Source: Peribacillus frigoritolerans (GTDB lineage: Bacteria; Bacillota; Bacilli; Bacillales; DSM-1321). From it: a stretch of DNA of 64,000 bases. Positions within the stretch are counted from its first letter, which is position 1, and each line of letters opens with the position of its first letter. The position numbers were made by a program, and so were the translations under genes. Below the pieces are notes generated by a model that saw only the letters and a program-made list of their open reading frames with translations, was not told where the DNA came from and did not search any database. The stretch is taken from assembly GCF_040250305.1 (NCBI RefSeq), contig NZ_CP158190.1, forward strand, positions 1,024,001-1,088,000, read 5' to 3'. Shown here piece after piece: positions 43,041-50,992 of this stretch.

Positions 43041-43665
43041 TTGAAATGGTCAGCCCATCACCGATTGGAATTAGCATTGATTCCAATTGAGGGTGATTGG
43101 CCACCTTTTCATTGAATGCCTTCATAAATGCAGTGTAATGTTTAGGTTCAGCATCCGGATCTGCGACACTGCCCCTCGCAAGTACGTTATCCATGACGAT
43201 TAAAGCACCCGGTTCTGCCAGTTTAATGCAATATTGCAGGTAATTTTCATAATTGTCCTTGTCAGCATCTATAAAGAAAAAATCAAATTTCCTGCTATCA
43301 TGAGCGAGTTTTTCAAGGCTTTGCAATGCTGCTCCGGTCATATATGATACTTGATTGCCAAATCCAGCTTTGGATAGATTGCGATAAGCTAACTTTGCGT
43401 ATTCCTCCTTTAATTCAAGGGAAGTTAATTTTCCTTCGCTGCCGAATCCCCTGGCAAGGCAGATCCCGCTATAGCCCCCAAGAGCGCCTATTTCCAAAAC
43501 ATTTTTAGCTCCTGAAATGGATATAAGCATGGTAAGAAGTTTTCCGGATGAGGGGGATACCGATATGGACGGCATTCCGTTTTCTTGTATGGACGAAATG
43601 ACTTCTTCCAAAAGGGCATCTCCGGTATAAAACACTGAGTCGATATAACTGTTAATTTGCTTCAT
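43015..43665 (-). CDS. SAM-dependent O-methyltransferase
   Basis: 216 residues from ATG 43665, where AAAGGA is about 10 bases upstream; longer frames lie inside the preceding gene. The pattern is that of the catechol/caffeoyl-CoA-type O-methyltransferases: VLEIGALGGYSGICLARG, LTSLELKEEYAKLA, DFFFIDADKDNYENYL, GALIVMDNVLARGSV. The metal-binding Asp/Asp-Asn triad is present. It overlaps the His-rich gene by 14 bases and so is cotranscribed with it. The last codons (AQTHE) are made by the repeat array. Confidence 0.92.
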   Translation of the reverse strand: MKQINSYIDSVFYTGDALLEEVISSIQENGMPSISVSPSSGKLLTMLISISGAKNVLEIGALGGYSGICLARGFGSEGKLTSLELKEEYAKLAYRNLSKAGFGNQVSYMTGAALQSLEKLAHDSRKFDFFFIDADKDNYENYLQYCIKLAEPGALIVMDNVLARGSVADPDAEPKHYTAFMKAFNEKVANHPQLESMLIPIGDGLTISKVIAQTHE

Positions 43666-43987
43666 TCGTTTCCATTCCTTTCTCATTGGAAGTTTCCTTT
43701 TCTTCACTTTTCTTATCGGCTGCTTCATTTTCTTGTATTTCAAATAATTGTATGAACTCGTTGATTAATATATCAATTGCTTTCAATTCACCGACTAAGA
43801 TTTGATTGATGGATTGAAACTCTGGTTTATCTAACTGTTCCATAATGGTTGAACGTTTAAGATTCATCATCTCTAAAAAAGCAATTGCCCTTCCGCGGCG
43901 AAAAGTTTTGGGGCCACGATGGTGTGAACCATGGTCTTTATGCCTACCACCGTGATGTCCATCTTTTTTGAATTTTTCATCTCTCAT
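43652..43987 (-). CDS. His-rich small protein, function unknown
   Basis: 111 residues from ATG 43987, with AGAGGT upstream. The N-terminus is rich in His, Gly, Lys and Arg (KKDGHHGGRHKDHGSHHRGPKTFRRGR), possibly metal- or nucleic-acid-binding; a helical middle (AIAFLEMMNLKRSTIMEQL...LVGELKAIDILINEFIQLFEI) follows; the tail is acidic. I do not recognise it. It lies under two GTATAC-N4-GTATAC operators, so it is tightly repressed and may itself be part of a regulator. Confidence 0.75.
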   Translation of the reverse strand: MRDEKFKKDGHHGGRHKDHGSHHRGPKTFRRGRAIAFLEMMNLKRSTIMEQLDKPEFQSINQILVGELKAIDILINEFIQLFEIQENEAADKKSEEKETSNEKGMETNEAN

Positions 43988-44005
43988 TTTATGACCTCTT
44001 TCTGT

Positions 44006-44021
44006 GTATACGTTTGTATAC
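44006..44021. promoter_or_regulatory. operator 1, GTATAC-N4-GTATAC
   Basis: GTATACGTTTGTATAC, downstream of the promoter start of the minus-strand His-rich gene. Confidence 0.65.
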
Positions 44022-44042
44022 ATTTTTTATCTTGTGTTAAAT

Positions 44043-44069
44043 GTATACATATGTATACTCAATGTCAAC
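44043..44069 (-). promoter_or_regulatory. promoter with embedded operator 2
   Basis: Minus strand: -35 TTGACA (44069-44064), 17-base spacer, then TACATT. The spacer contains most of the perfect palindrome GTATACATATGTATAC (44043-44058), 37 bases from operator 1. Confidence 0.65.
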
Positions 44070-44170
44070 TGATAATCGAATAGAAAAATTAAAATAAAAG
44101 TTTGTCTAAGTTGTGAAATCGTTATTTAGAGAGGCAAAAAAAACTCACATTTGCAAATAGACCGGTTTGT

Positions 44171-44359
44171 ATAATCAGGGGCATCGGGATAGCGGTCATG
44201 GTTTCGCTATTCTCTGCGAAGCAAAATGGCTACTTGACTGATATGGCAAATGATTTACCGGCAGCTGCTGCCTCTGGTTCATCACTTGTATTTAAAATTA
44301 GTTTGATTTTCGCCATCGTGAATGTGGTGCTTTCATTGTTCATGAAAAAACCGAAGTAA
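44171..44359 (+). pseudogene. remnant of a membrane transporter C-terminus
   Basis: An open stretch (GIGIAVMVSLFSAKQNGYLTD..., then VFKISLIFAIVNVVLSLFMKKPK and TAA) with two hydrophobic helices, like the last helices of an MFS permease. No start codon with a ribosome site and no upstream part exist. Confidence 0.5.
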
Positions 44360-44371
44360 CTAAAATAAAAA

Positions 44372-44406
44372 AACAGATCACCTTTCAAACGGGTGATCTG
44401 TTTTTA
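44372..44406. terminator. bidirectional terminator
   Basis: ACAGATCACC pairs with GGTGATCTGT; T run on both strands. It serves the marR gene on the minus strand. Confidence 0.85.
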
Positions 44407-44835
44407 TTATGTTTGAACTTTACTAAGTAAATCTAAAAGCTGCTGTTTTTCCGTCGCATTCAAGTTGGCAAACTGTGATGCCTGAAAATGCTCTTGTTTT
44501 GGAACGACTTCATGAAAAAACTCTTTTCCTTCCTCAGTCAATGAAAGGTATTTTGTCTTCCATTCCTGTTCCCGTTTAATCAATCCCAACTCTTCCATTT
44601 TCCTTAGTAGTTGAGTGATATTGCCTTTCGTCACAAAAAGCTTGTTTGCCAGTTCTTGCTGAGACAATCGTTCATTGGAACCCACTTGAACCAAGATATC
44701 GAATTGGGCTGCCGATAGATTCCATTTCTTTAAATGTTGATTGGATTCCCGGATACTCTGGTTATATATCCGTGTGATCCGGAACCATAACATTAAACCT
44801 AGTCTTTCCTCATTATTAGATGTGGAGGGATGCAT
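44407..44835 (-). CDS. MarR-family transcriptional regulator
   Basis: 142 residues from ATG 44835, with GAGGTGA upstream. Winged helix typical of MarR (LSAAQFDILVQVGSNERLSQQELANKLFVTKGNITQLLRKMEELGLIKREQEWKTKYLSLTEEGKEF). Regulates efflux or stress genes in many bacteria; the target could have been the transporter whose remnant lies at 44171-44359, or the LtrA gene upstream. Confidence 0.92.
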   Translation of the reverse strand: MHPSTSNNEERLGLMLWFRITRIYNQSIRESNQHLKKWNLSAAQFDILVQVGSNERLSQQELANKLFVTKGNITQLLRKMEELGLIKREQEWKTKYLSLTEEGKEFFHEVVPKQEHFQASQFANLNATEKQQLLDLLSKVQT

Positions 44836-44923
44836 GAATGTCACCTCATACTTTCTTTGTTCCAATCAGTTTATGAATAAACCAATTGTGTGTCAAATGC
44901 AAAAATTTCCAGCTTTCAAATGA

Positions 44924-44958
44924 AGAAACCAGTATTATCGTTTGATACTGGTTTCTTT
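44924..44958 (-). terminator. terminator after ltrA
   Basis: AAGAAACCAGTAT pairs with ATACTGGTTTCTT; on the minus strand a T-rich tail follows. Confidence 0.8.
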
Positions 44959-44968
44959 GATCCCTTTA

Positions 44969-46060
44969 TTATGTAGTCGTTAGTTTAGCGTAGATGATAA
45001 AGAACAATGTTAATTCGGCTATTATCACAATATTCGGTACCCCGACAAACAAATTAAAAATAAAAAAGACGGCTAAAATCCCTAAAAATAACCCTAAATG
45101 ATATATTTGCAACCGCTGATGCTTATGTCTATATTGGTGGAAAACAAATGTGGCTGACATGAAATAAAGCAATACGGAACCGAAAACAAAATAGAGGATA
45201 AATGAATAATGGACTTCATGTAAAAACAATAATCTGATGGCTGCTGCAATCATGCTTATAGACATTAAAATAAACAGGTGACCGTAAATGATGATTTGGC
45301 CGGAAGATTGTACAGACTTGTCGACTTTTTTATCCATGTTATCGAAATATTGCCACCACATAGCTATTATCAGGGCAAATGAAATGATGGAAAAGGCTAT
45401 CGAATCCCAATTTCCTTGTTTAGGTTGAATTACCGCAAGCGTGCTGACAAGAGCTTCCCCAAAGAGAATGATGGTAAATAGACCAAAGCGCTCCAACAAG
45501 TGGGCCGTATTTGTAGGAACCTTTTCTAAGCACTTTCTCCCAAGGATCGGGACAATGATATCGATGAGGATGCCCAAATACAACACAGCATACCGAAGCC
45601 AAGAATCAAAAAGGACGGAGAATAATGAAATGACGATTCCAATCCAAAAATACTTTCCCAAAAAGAGTGCTGCCTTTTTTCGAAATCCCTCTTCTATCCG
45701 CTGTACAACAAGATATTGGATGGCAGTCACGGCTCTCAATCCAATATAACCAATTAAAAAAGAAAGATAATAAGGATCAAAATCAGCAGATAAGCTTGAT
45801 GTCATGATTAGGACAAAAAACATTTGCAATATCAAAAATAGCCGTTGATGAAATACATCCTTTCCAAACCGGTTAATAAATATGGTTTGCCCTACCCAAG
45901 CCCACCAGATAGGAATAAAAATCAACACGAACTTTAATAAATACTCTGGATGGATATATCCATCTTCAACATGCAGTAAAACATGAGTTGCGCCCGCAAC
46001 GGCCGCCACAAATAACAAATCATAAAAGAGCTCTAACCATGTAACTTTCTTTTCATCCAT
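44969..46060 (-). CDS. ltrA: low temperature requirement protein A (LtrA) family
   Basis: 363 residues with about ten membrane helices. The start VTWLELFYDLLFVAAV is the family signature, followed by the WWAWVGQTIFINRF segment and LLERFGLFTIILFGEALVST. GGAGGAG precedes the ATG. Named for cold growth in Listeria; molecular role unknown. Confidence 0.92.
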   Translation of the reverse strand: MDEKKVTWLELFYDLLFVAAVAGATHVLLHVEDGYIHPEYLLKFVLIFIPIWWAWVGQTIFINRFGKDVFHQRLFLILQMFFVLIMTSSLSADFDPYYLSFLIGYIGLRAVTAIQYLVVQRIEEGFRKKAALFLGKYFWIGIVISLFSVLFDSWLRYAVLYLGILIDIIVPILGRKCLEKVPTNTAHLLERFGLFTIILFGEALVSTLAVIQPKQGNWDSIAFSIISFALIIAMWWQYFDNMDKKVDKSVQSSGQIIIYGHLFILMSISMIAAAIRLLFLHEVHYSFILYFVFGSVLLYFMSATFVFHQYRHKHQRLQIYHLGLFLGILAVFFIFNLFVGVPNIVIIAELTLFFIIYAKLTTT

Positions 46061-46279
46061 TTCCGCACTCCTCCCAACGCCTTATAGGTTATAGTATGTT
46101 TGAAATATTCAGAAAATGGAAGGGGTCCAATATAACTTTGAGGTAAGATATGAATTTCTTTTAACCCAATATTAAGTTAAGCCAAATTTAGTAAATACAA
46201 GCGTGTAATTAGGAATAACGTCACTATTTTAGTTTTGGTATATTATGGTACTATAGGAGACAAACAGGGAGGGAAGTAG

Positions 46280-46840
46280 ATGACCAGAACCATCGGCCTT
46301 ATTTGCGGCAGTTTACGGGAAAATTCTTATAATCGAATCATTGCTCAATCATTGACAGATATGGTTGATTCGTATCAATTTCGCTGGATCGAAATTAATG
46401 ATCTTCCGTTGTTTAACGAAGACTTAGAAATAAGTGGGCTTCCTGAAACAGTGACATCATTTAAATCAGCGATCCAGGAAGTCGACGGTATCATTATCGT
46501 AAGTCCAGAGTACAATTCTGGAATGCCAGGCGTATTAAAAAATGCATTGGACTGGGCATCAAGACCTCGGGAGTCCGCTGTTCTTACCAAAAAGCCAGTT
46601 GGCCTGATTGGAGCTACTCCTGGAGGAATGGGTACTGCATTTGCTCAAATGCAAATCAGGCAAGTACTAGAAGCCATGCAAGTTCATGTTCTTCCATTTC
46701 AAAAAATGCTGATTTCGCAAGTACATAAAAAGATTGATTCAGATCGGAAAGTGCTTACTGACGATCAAACAAAACGTTATCTTGAGCGTTATTTACAACA
46801 ATTCATTCATTGGATCGATCACACTCCAATTATAGATTAA
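46280..46840 (+). CDS. NADPH-dependent FMN reductase
   Basis: 186 residues; GGGAGGGAAG precedes the ATG. Flavodoxin-like fold with the phosphate loop GSLRENSYNR and the family motif PEYNSGMPGVLKNALDW. These enzymes reduce quinones, azo dyes or chromate with NAD(P)H. It stands alone. Confidence 0.92.
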   Translation: MTRTIGLICGSLRENSYNRIIAQSLTDMVDSYQFRWIEINDLPLFNEDLEISGLPETVTSFKSAIQEVDGIIIVSPEYNSGMPGVLKNALDWASRPRESAVLTKKPVGLIGATPGGMGTAFAQMQIRQVLEAMQVHVLPFQKMLISQVHKKIDSDRKVLTDDQTKRYLERYLQQFIHWIDHTPIID

Positions 46841-46874
46841 TCAATAAAACTTATTATATATATGATTGACAGGT

Positions 46875-46929
46875 TATAAGTTTTATAGATAAACTTATAG
46901 CAACAGTCAGTTAAGTTATAAACTGACTG
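46875..46929. promoter_or_regulatory. two palindromes before the isochorismatase-like gene
   Basis: TATAAGTTT/AAACTTATA (46875-46899) and CAGTCAGTT/AACTGACTG (46904-46929). Neither ends in T residues, so they look like operators rather than terminators. Confidence 0.45.
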
Positions 46930-47009
46930 GAACCAATGAAGGAGTTGGGGGGATTTTCCCTACATATGAACTTTCTTCGATAGCTTTTAATAAAAGGAGG
47001 ACTTTAAAA

Positions 47010-47651
47010 ATGTCTGATCTCTATTCCCGTCTTTCCAAAGATGATGCTGCCGTTCTTCTGGTGGATCATCAAACCGGTCTTATTTCCGGGCTAGTGCGTG
47101 ATTATGGTGTTGATGAATTCAAGAACAATGTTATGGCCCTTGCCAACACCGCTAAGTTTTTTGATTTGCCAGTCATTTTAACGACGAGCTTTGAAAACGG
47201 ACCAAACGGACCGCTCATGCAAGAATTGGAAGAACTTTTTCCTCATGCACCAAAAATAGCTCGGCCTGGACAAATTAACGCATGGGATAATGAAGATTTT
47301 GTTAAAGCAATCGAAGAAACTGGAAAAAAACAACTCATCATCGCGGGCGTGGTTACAGATGTCTGTGTTGCTTTCCCGGCACTTTCCGCTCTGAACGCTG
47401 GTTATGAAGTATTTGCCGTAACTGATGCTTCTGGAACAGTCAGCAAACAGGTAGCTGATGCGGCTCTAGCGCGTATGGCCCATGGCGGTGTGCAGCTTAT
47501 GAACTGGTTTAGCGTAGCGTGCGAATTACAACGTGATTGGCGCAACGATGTCGAAGGTTTTGGTGCTTTACTTTCCAGCCAGCTTCCTGGTTATCAAAAT
47601 ATCATCGGAAGCTATAGGGGAGCTCAGCGCGACTTTAGCAAGCAGATTTAG
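47010..47651 (+). CDS. isochorismatase-family cysteine hydrolase (YcaC type)
   Basis: 213 residues; AAAGGAGG precedes the ATG. Catalytic triad pattern: Asp in LLVDHQTGL, Lys in the middle (GKKQLIIAGV) and Cys in GVVTDVCVAFPAL. The length and the sequence GGVQLMNWFSVACELQRDW match the YcaC-related subgroup, whose substrate is unknown. Confidence 0.92.
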   Translation: MSDLYSRLSKDDAAVLLVDHQTGLISGLVRDYGVDEFKNNVMALANTAKFFDLPVILTTSFENGPNGPLMQELEELFPHAPKIARPGQINAWDNEDFVKAIEETGKKQLIIAGVVTDVCVAFPALSALNAGYEVFAVTDASGTVSKQVADAALARMAHGGVQLMNWFSVACELQRDWRNDVEGFGALLSSQLPGYQNIIGSYRGAQRDFSKQI

Positions 47652-47698
47652 AGATGACGCACCGATTGAATAAAGAGGGGATATTTGTTCCCTCTCGG

Positions 47699-47743
47699 AC
47701 TGTAGGCAAGCTCGATGAAAATCGGGTTTGCCTACAGTTTTTA
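47699..47743 (+). terminator. terminator after the isochorismatase-like gene
   Basis: ACTGTAGGCAAGC pairs with GTTTGCCTACAGT, then TTTT. The stem resembles 11579-11618. Confidence 0.85.
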
Positions 47744-47754
47744 GTATGAGCACA

Positions 47755-47820
47755 ATTTGTCCGTCCAGGCACTCGCTTTCCGCGGGCGGGGTCTCCCCTA
47801 AATACACTCCTGTTCCAATC
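47755..47820 (+). repeat. intergenic repeat remnant E
   Basis: CAGGCACTCGCTTTCCGCGG joined directly to GGGGTCTCCC; the middle of the core seen at 11650-11710 is deleted. It ends in GTTCCAATC. Confidence 0.8.
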
Positions 47821-47879
47821 TTTTAAAACAAAATTTGGTTATCCTTCATGATTTTTTTATTGTTTTATATGGGACGAAA

Positions 47880-47990
47880 CCATATTGGATTGAAGAAATT
47901 TGCGACACTCCTGCCGAATAACTGGCTAGCCGAGACCCCACAGACGCTTGCGTCGAGGAGGCTTGGCAGACAGTCGGCGGAAAGGGAGCG
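47880..47990 (-). repeat. intergenic repeat second block, inverted copy F
   Basis: The second block of copy A (AATTTGCGACACTCCTGCCG ... GGCAGACAGTCGGCGGAAAG) in the opposite orientation. The stretch 47991-48340 after it shows no gene or strong structure. Confidence 0.8.
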
Positions 47991-48347
47991 GATTTCTGAA
48001 ATCAAGCTACTTCTTCTTGAGGTTTTGTAAAAATATGAACGTTGATTTCCCTTTCATTTTGATTAGATGAAAGCTAGGTTTAGCCCTTTAAAACGGCTCA
48101 TTTCAATCCCTCAGCTTCATCTCCGATTCCCTTTTATACCTCGGCCTCATGACCTCACTCGCCTCCAAACTGTATAAGTACACATCTTCCAAATATATCC
48201 TGTACTGAAAACTGATTACCTGCCGTATTGTGCACAAATGTTTAAAGAGTATATTATTGTGCAGTATATATGACAACATTCGGACTGAGAAACGCTACAT
48301 TTTTAATAAGAAGTGAGATATCGTAGAAGCAGGGAGAGGGATTGAGA

Positions 48348-50414
48348 ATGTTTTTAGATGAAAGAAGCGCCAATTTACTAAAACTATTACAGCATTCGCC
48401 CATTTCAAAAATGAAAGAACTTGAAGCCCAAACAGGTCTGACGAGAAGGCAAATTCAATATGGATTGAGCAAAGCGAATGACTGGCTCCAATTTCATGGA
48501 TATCAACCGATTCAATATAATCGTGAAATGGGCTACTCCTTTTCTGAAACAATCAGGGATGAAGAATTGAATGTAAAACTGACAAAACGCAATTATATAT
48601 TTTCAGAGACAGATAGGGAAAAGGTTTTTTACCTCATGATCCTGTTAAGCCAAGAAGAATTGTCCGTCTATCATTTCCAGACGATCACCGGGGTTTCGCG
48701 AAATACGGTGCTGAAGGATTTAAAAAGACTTAAAGAGAAAAACAGGGACATATCGCTCAAGATCCAGTATTCCAAACAAGATGGCTACGTGTTGATTGGG
48801 GAAAGCCGAACAAAGAGATATATCATTGAACATCTCGTGCATGATGTACTGAACAGTCCCAATAGTGATTGGATCATGGAGTGCATATGGAGAAATCATG
48901 AAAAGCAAATCAGTTCGATCCGGTTACAGCTTGAAAGGGTCGAAAGTAAATTGGGCATCACCTTTACGGATGAACGGCTTCATGAACTGAGCTATTTATT
49001 TCTATGTACAGATCAGCTCATAGGAAAAGGGGAAGAGTTACAGGCCGACGAGAGCTGGGCGCCGTTTGTTGCGACGGAGGAATACAAACTGGTTGAGGAA
49101 ATGACCAGAACGAATGCGTTTCAATCAGTATGGAGCGAAACGGAAAACTTATACGCAACCCTACATTTACTGAGCATGAATCGAACGAAGGATATTTCCC
49201 CTCTTAAGGATGATGAAGTCATTCAACACCTTTTGCAGGAAATCGTGGAAGAGTTCGAGAGGCTGGCATTTGTTCACCTGAAAGACAAAGAGCAGCTATG
49301 CCAACAATTATATGTTCATTTTAAACCGGCATATCATCGCCTGCGGTATGGTCTCCCGCAAATGAATCCGATGACGGGACGGGTGCAGAAGGTCTATCCC
49401 GAACTGCATCATTTGACAAAAAAATCCCTGTGGGTGTTGGAGAAAGAGATTGGCTGTCCAGTATCAGAAGAAGAAGTGGCCTATTTCACGATCTATTTTG
49501 GAGGATGGCTGCGCAGGCAAGGGACCACATTGGATGATCGAAAACGGGCGATTGTCGTATGCCCGAATGGTATTGGCATCAGCAATATCCTCATTTATAC
49601 ATTGAGGGAATTATTTCCTGATATTTTGTTCCTGGATGTTTTGTCCGTTAGAAATGCGGCTGAATACCCATTGTCGTACGATCTTGTTTTCTCGACAGTG
49701 CATATGAGAACAAAAGCGGCATTATTCGTTGTACCGCCCATTTTGGAAATGCAGGACAAACATACATTGCGCCAGCAGGTCATGCAGGAATTGTATGGCT
49801 ATACGACGGAAAGTGTGGATGTTGCAGCTTTATTAAAGATCATTTCCAAGTATGCAACCATCCATGAACAGGATCAGCTTGAAAAGGCTTTGAAGTCGAA
49901 TGTGTATACCCATACACCAAAAATAACCCAATTTTCTTTAAAGGAGGCAGAGAAGCCTGTGTTAGAAGAACTGCTCAATATGCAAACCATTCAATTACAG
50001 CAGCAAGTTTCCGATTGGAAAGAAGCCATTCAAGTCGCGGCCAAGCCACTCGTTGACTTAGGTACCGTTGAAGAACGATATGTGGATGCCATGATCGAGG
50101 CCATAGAAACGAATGGACCATATGTAGTGATAACGCCTGGAGTGGCAATTCCCCATGCACGTCCGGAGCAGGGGGTCAGGTCTTTATCCATGAGTTTGCT
50201 GAAATTGGATGAAGCCGTGGACTTTGCGCCGGATAAACCGGTTCGCCTGATTATCATTTTGGCGGCCGTAGATAACGATTCGCATCTGCGGGCATTGATC
50301 CAGCTCACTCAATTATTGAATGAACCAGCCAATATAGAAGAAATCTTAAGCACTTCAGATAAATCGGTCCTTATGAAGTACGTTCATAAATATTCGAAGG
50401 AGGAAGCGGAATGA
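48348..50414 (+). CDS. BglG/MtlR-type PTS regulator with EIIB-like and EIIA domains
   Basis: 688 residues from ATG 48348, about 7 bases after AGGGAGAGGG. Two N-terminal helix-turn-helix units (LTRRQIQYGLSKAN; GVSRNTVLKDLKRL), two PRD domains (about 185-395) with regulatory His, an EIIB-like domain (Cys405 in VVCPNGIGIS), and an EIIA domain of the mannitol/fructose class (about 540-688) with His603 in VAIPHARPEQG. It is a transcriptional activator switched by PTS phosphorylation. The operon has no separate IIA gene, so the EIIA domain may also feed phosphate to the adjacent IIB. It overlaps the IIB start by four bases (ATGA). Confidence 0.93.
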   Translation: MFLDERSANLLKLLQHSPISKMKELEAQTGLTRRQIQYGLSKANDWLQFHGYQPIQYNREMGYSFSETIRDEELNVKLTKRNYIFSETDREKVFYLMILLSQEELSVYHFQTITGVSRNTVLKDLKRLKEKNRDISLKIQYSKQDGYVLIGESRTKRYIIEHLVHDVLNSPNSDWIMECIWRNHEKQISSIRLQLERVESKLGITFTDERLHELSYLFLCTDQLIGKGEELQADESWAPFVATEEYKLVEEMTRTNAFQSVWSETENLYATLHLLSMNRTKDISPLKDDEVIQHLLQEIVEEFERLAFVHLKDKEQLCQQLYVHFKPAYHRLRYGLPQMNPMTGRVQKVYPELHHLTKKSLWVLEKEIGCPVSEEEVAYFTIYFGGWLRRQGTTLDDRKRAIVVCPNGIGISNILIYTLRELFPDILFLDVLSVRNAAEYPLSYDLVFSTVHMRTKAALFVVPPILEMQDKHTLRQQVMQELYGYTTESVDVAALLKIISKYATIHEQDQLEKALKSNVYTHTPKITQFSLKEAEKPVLEELLNMQTIQLQQQVSDWKEAIQVAAKPLVDLGTVEERYVDAMIEAIETNGPYVVITPGVAIPHARPEQGVRSLSMSLLKLDEAVDFAPDKPVRLIIILAAVDNDSHLRALIQLTQLLNEPANIEEILSTSDKSVLMKYVHKYSKEEAE

Positions 50415-50677
50415 AAATCATGGTTGTATGCGGGAACGGATTGGGAAGCAGCTTCATCATGGAGATGAATGTGAAGAAAGCATTGACGGAAATGGGGAAG
50501 ACGGCCGAGGTGGATCATACGGATCTGGCATCCGCAAAGACGGTTCAGGCTGATATTTTCCTGGGAGCGGCGGATATTGTCGGTCAGCTGGATGATGGAA
50601 CCCGGACGATCGTCACACTGGAGAACATGATGAGCATCCCTGAAATCAAATCTAAATTGGAAATTCATGTAGGATAA
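50411..50677 (+). CDS. PTS IIB component, ascorbate (lactose-IIB-fold) type, copy 1
   Basis: 88 residues. Phosphorylation Cys7 in VVCGNGLGSSF, typical of UlaB/SgaB-type IIB. The sequence between residues 3 and 80 is identical to copy 2 at 50695. The ATG overlaps the regulator's stop. It takes phosphate from an EIIA and passes it to the sugar carried by the IIC at 50993. Confidence 0.9.
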   Translation: MKIMVVCGNGLGSSFIMEMNVKKALTEMGKTAEVDHTDLASAKTVQADIFLGAADIVGQLDDGTRTIVTLENMMSIPEIKSKLEIHVG

Positions 50678-50694
50678 AAAAAGGAGAGATTGAT

Positions 50695-50961
50695 ATGAAG
50701 AAAATCATGGTAGTATGCGGAAACGGATTGGGAAGCAGCTTCATCATGGAGATGAATGTGAAGAAAGCGTTGACGGAAATGGGTAAGACAGCCGAGGTGG
50801 ATCATACGGATCTGGCATCCGCAAAAACGGTTCAGGCTGATATTTTCCTGGGAGCGGCGGATATTGTCGGTCAGCTGGATGATGGAACCCGGACGATCGT
50901 CACACTGGAAAACATGATGAGCATTCCTGAAATCACATCGAAATTGGCTTCACATCTATAA
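50695..50961 (+). CDS. PTS IIB component, copy 2 (tandem duplicate)
   Basis: 88 residues, Cys8 in VVCGNGLGSSF. It differs from copy 1 only at the two ends of the protein (an extra Lys near the start; ITSKLASHL for IKSKLEIHVG). The DNA differs by a few silent bases, so duplication or gene conversion is recent and selection acts on the protein. AGGAGAG precedes the ATG. Confidence 0.93.
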   Translation: MKKIMVVCGNGLGSSFIMEMNVKKALTEMGKTAEVDHTDLASAKTVQADIFLGAADIVGQLDDGTRTIVTLENMMSIPEITSKLASHL

Positions 50962-50992
50962 GAAGAAAACATAAAGAAGAGGGGGAGAGGCA

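Noticed and set aside
42805..43044. Open frame reading as F-T-R-E-F heptads
   Set aside because: TTG start without ribosome site; the periodicity comes from the 20-21-base repeat array and drifts as units change length.
47848..48030. 60-codon frame
   Set aside because: Lies in the inverted repeat remnant; same chance frame as in copies A and B.
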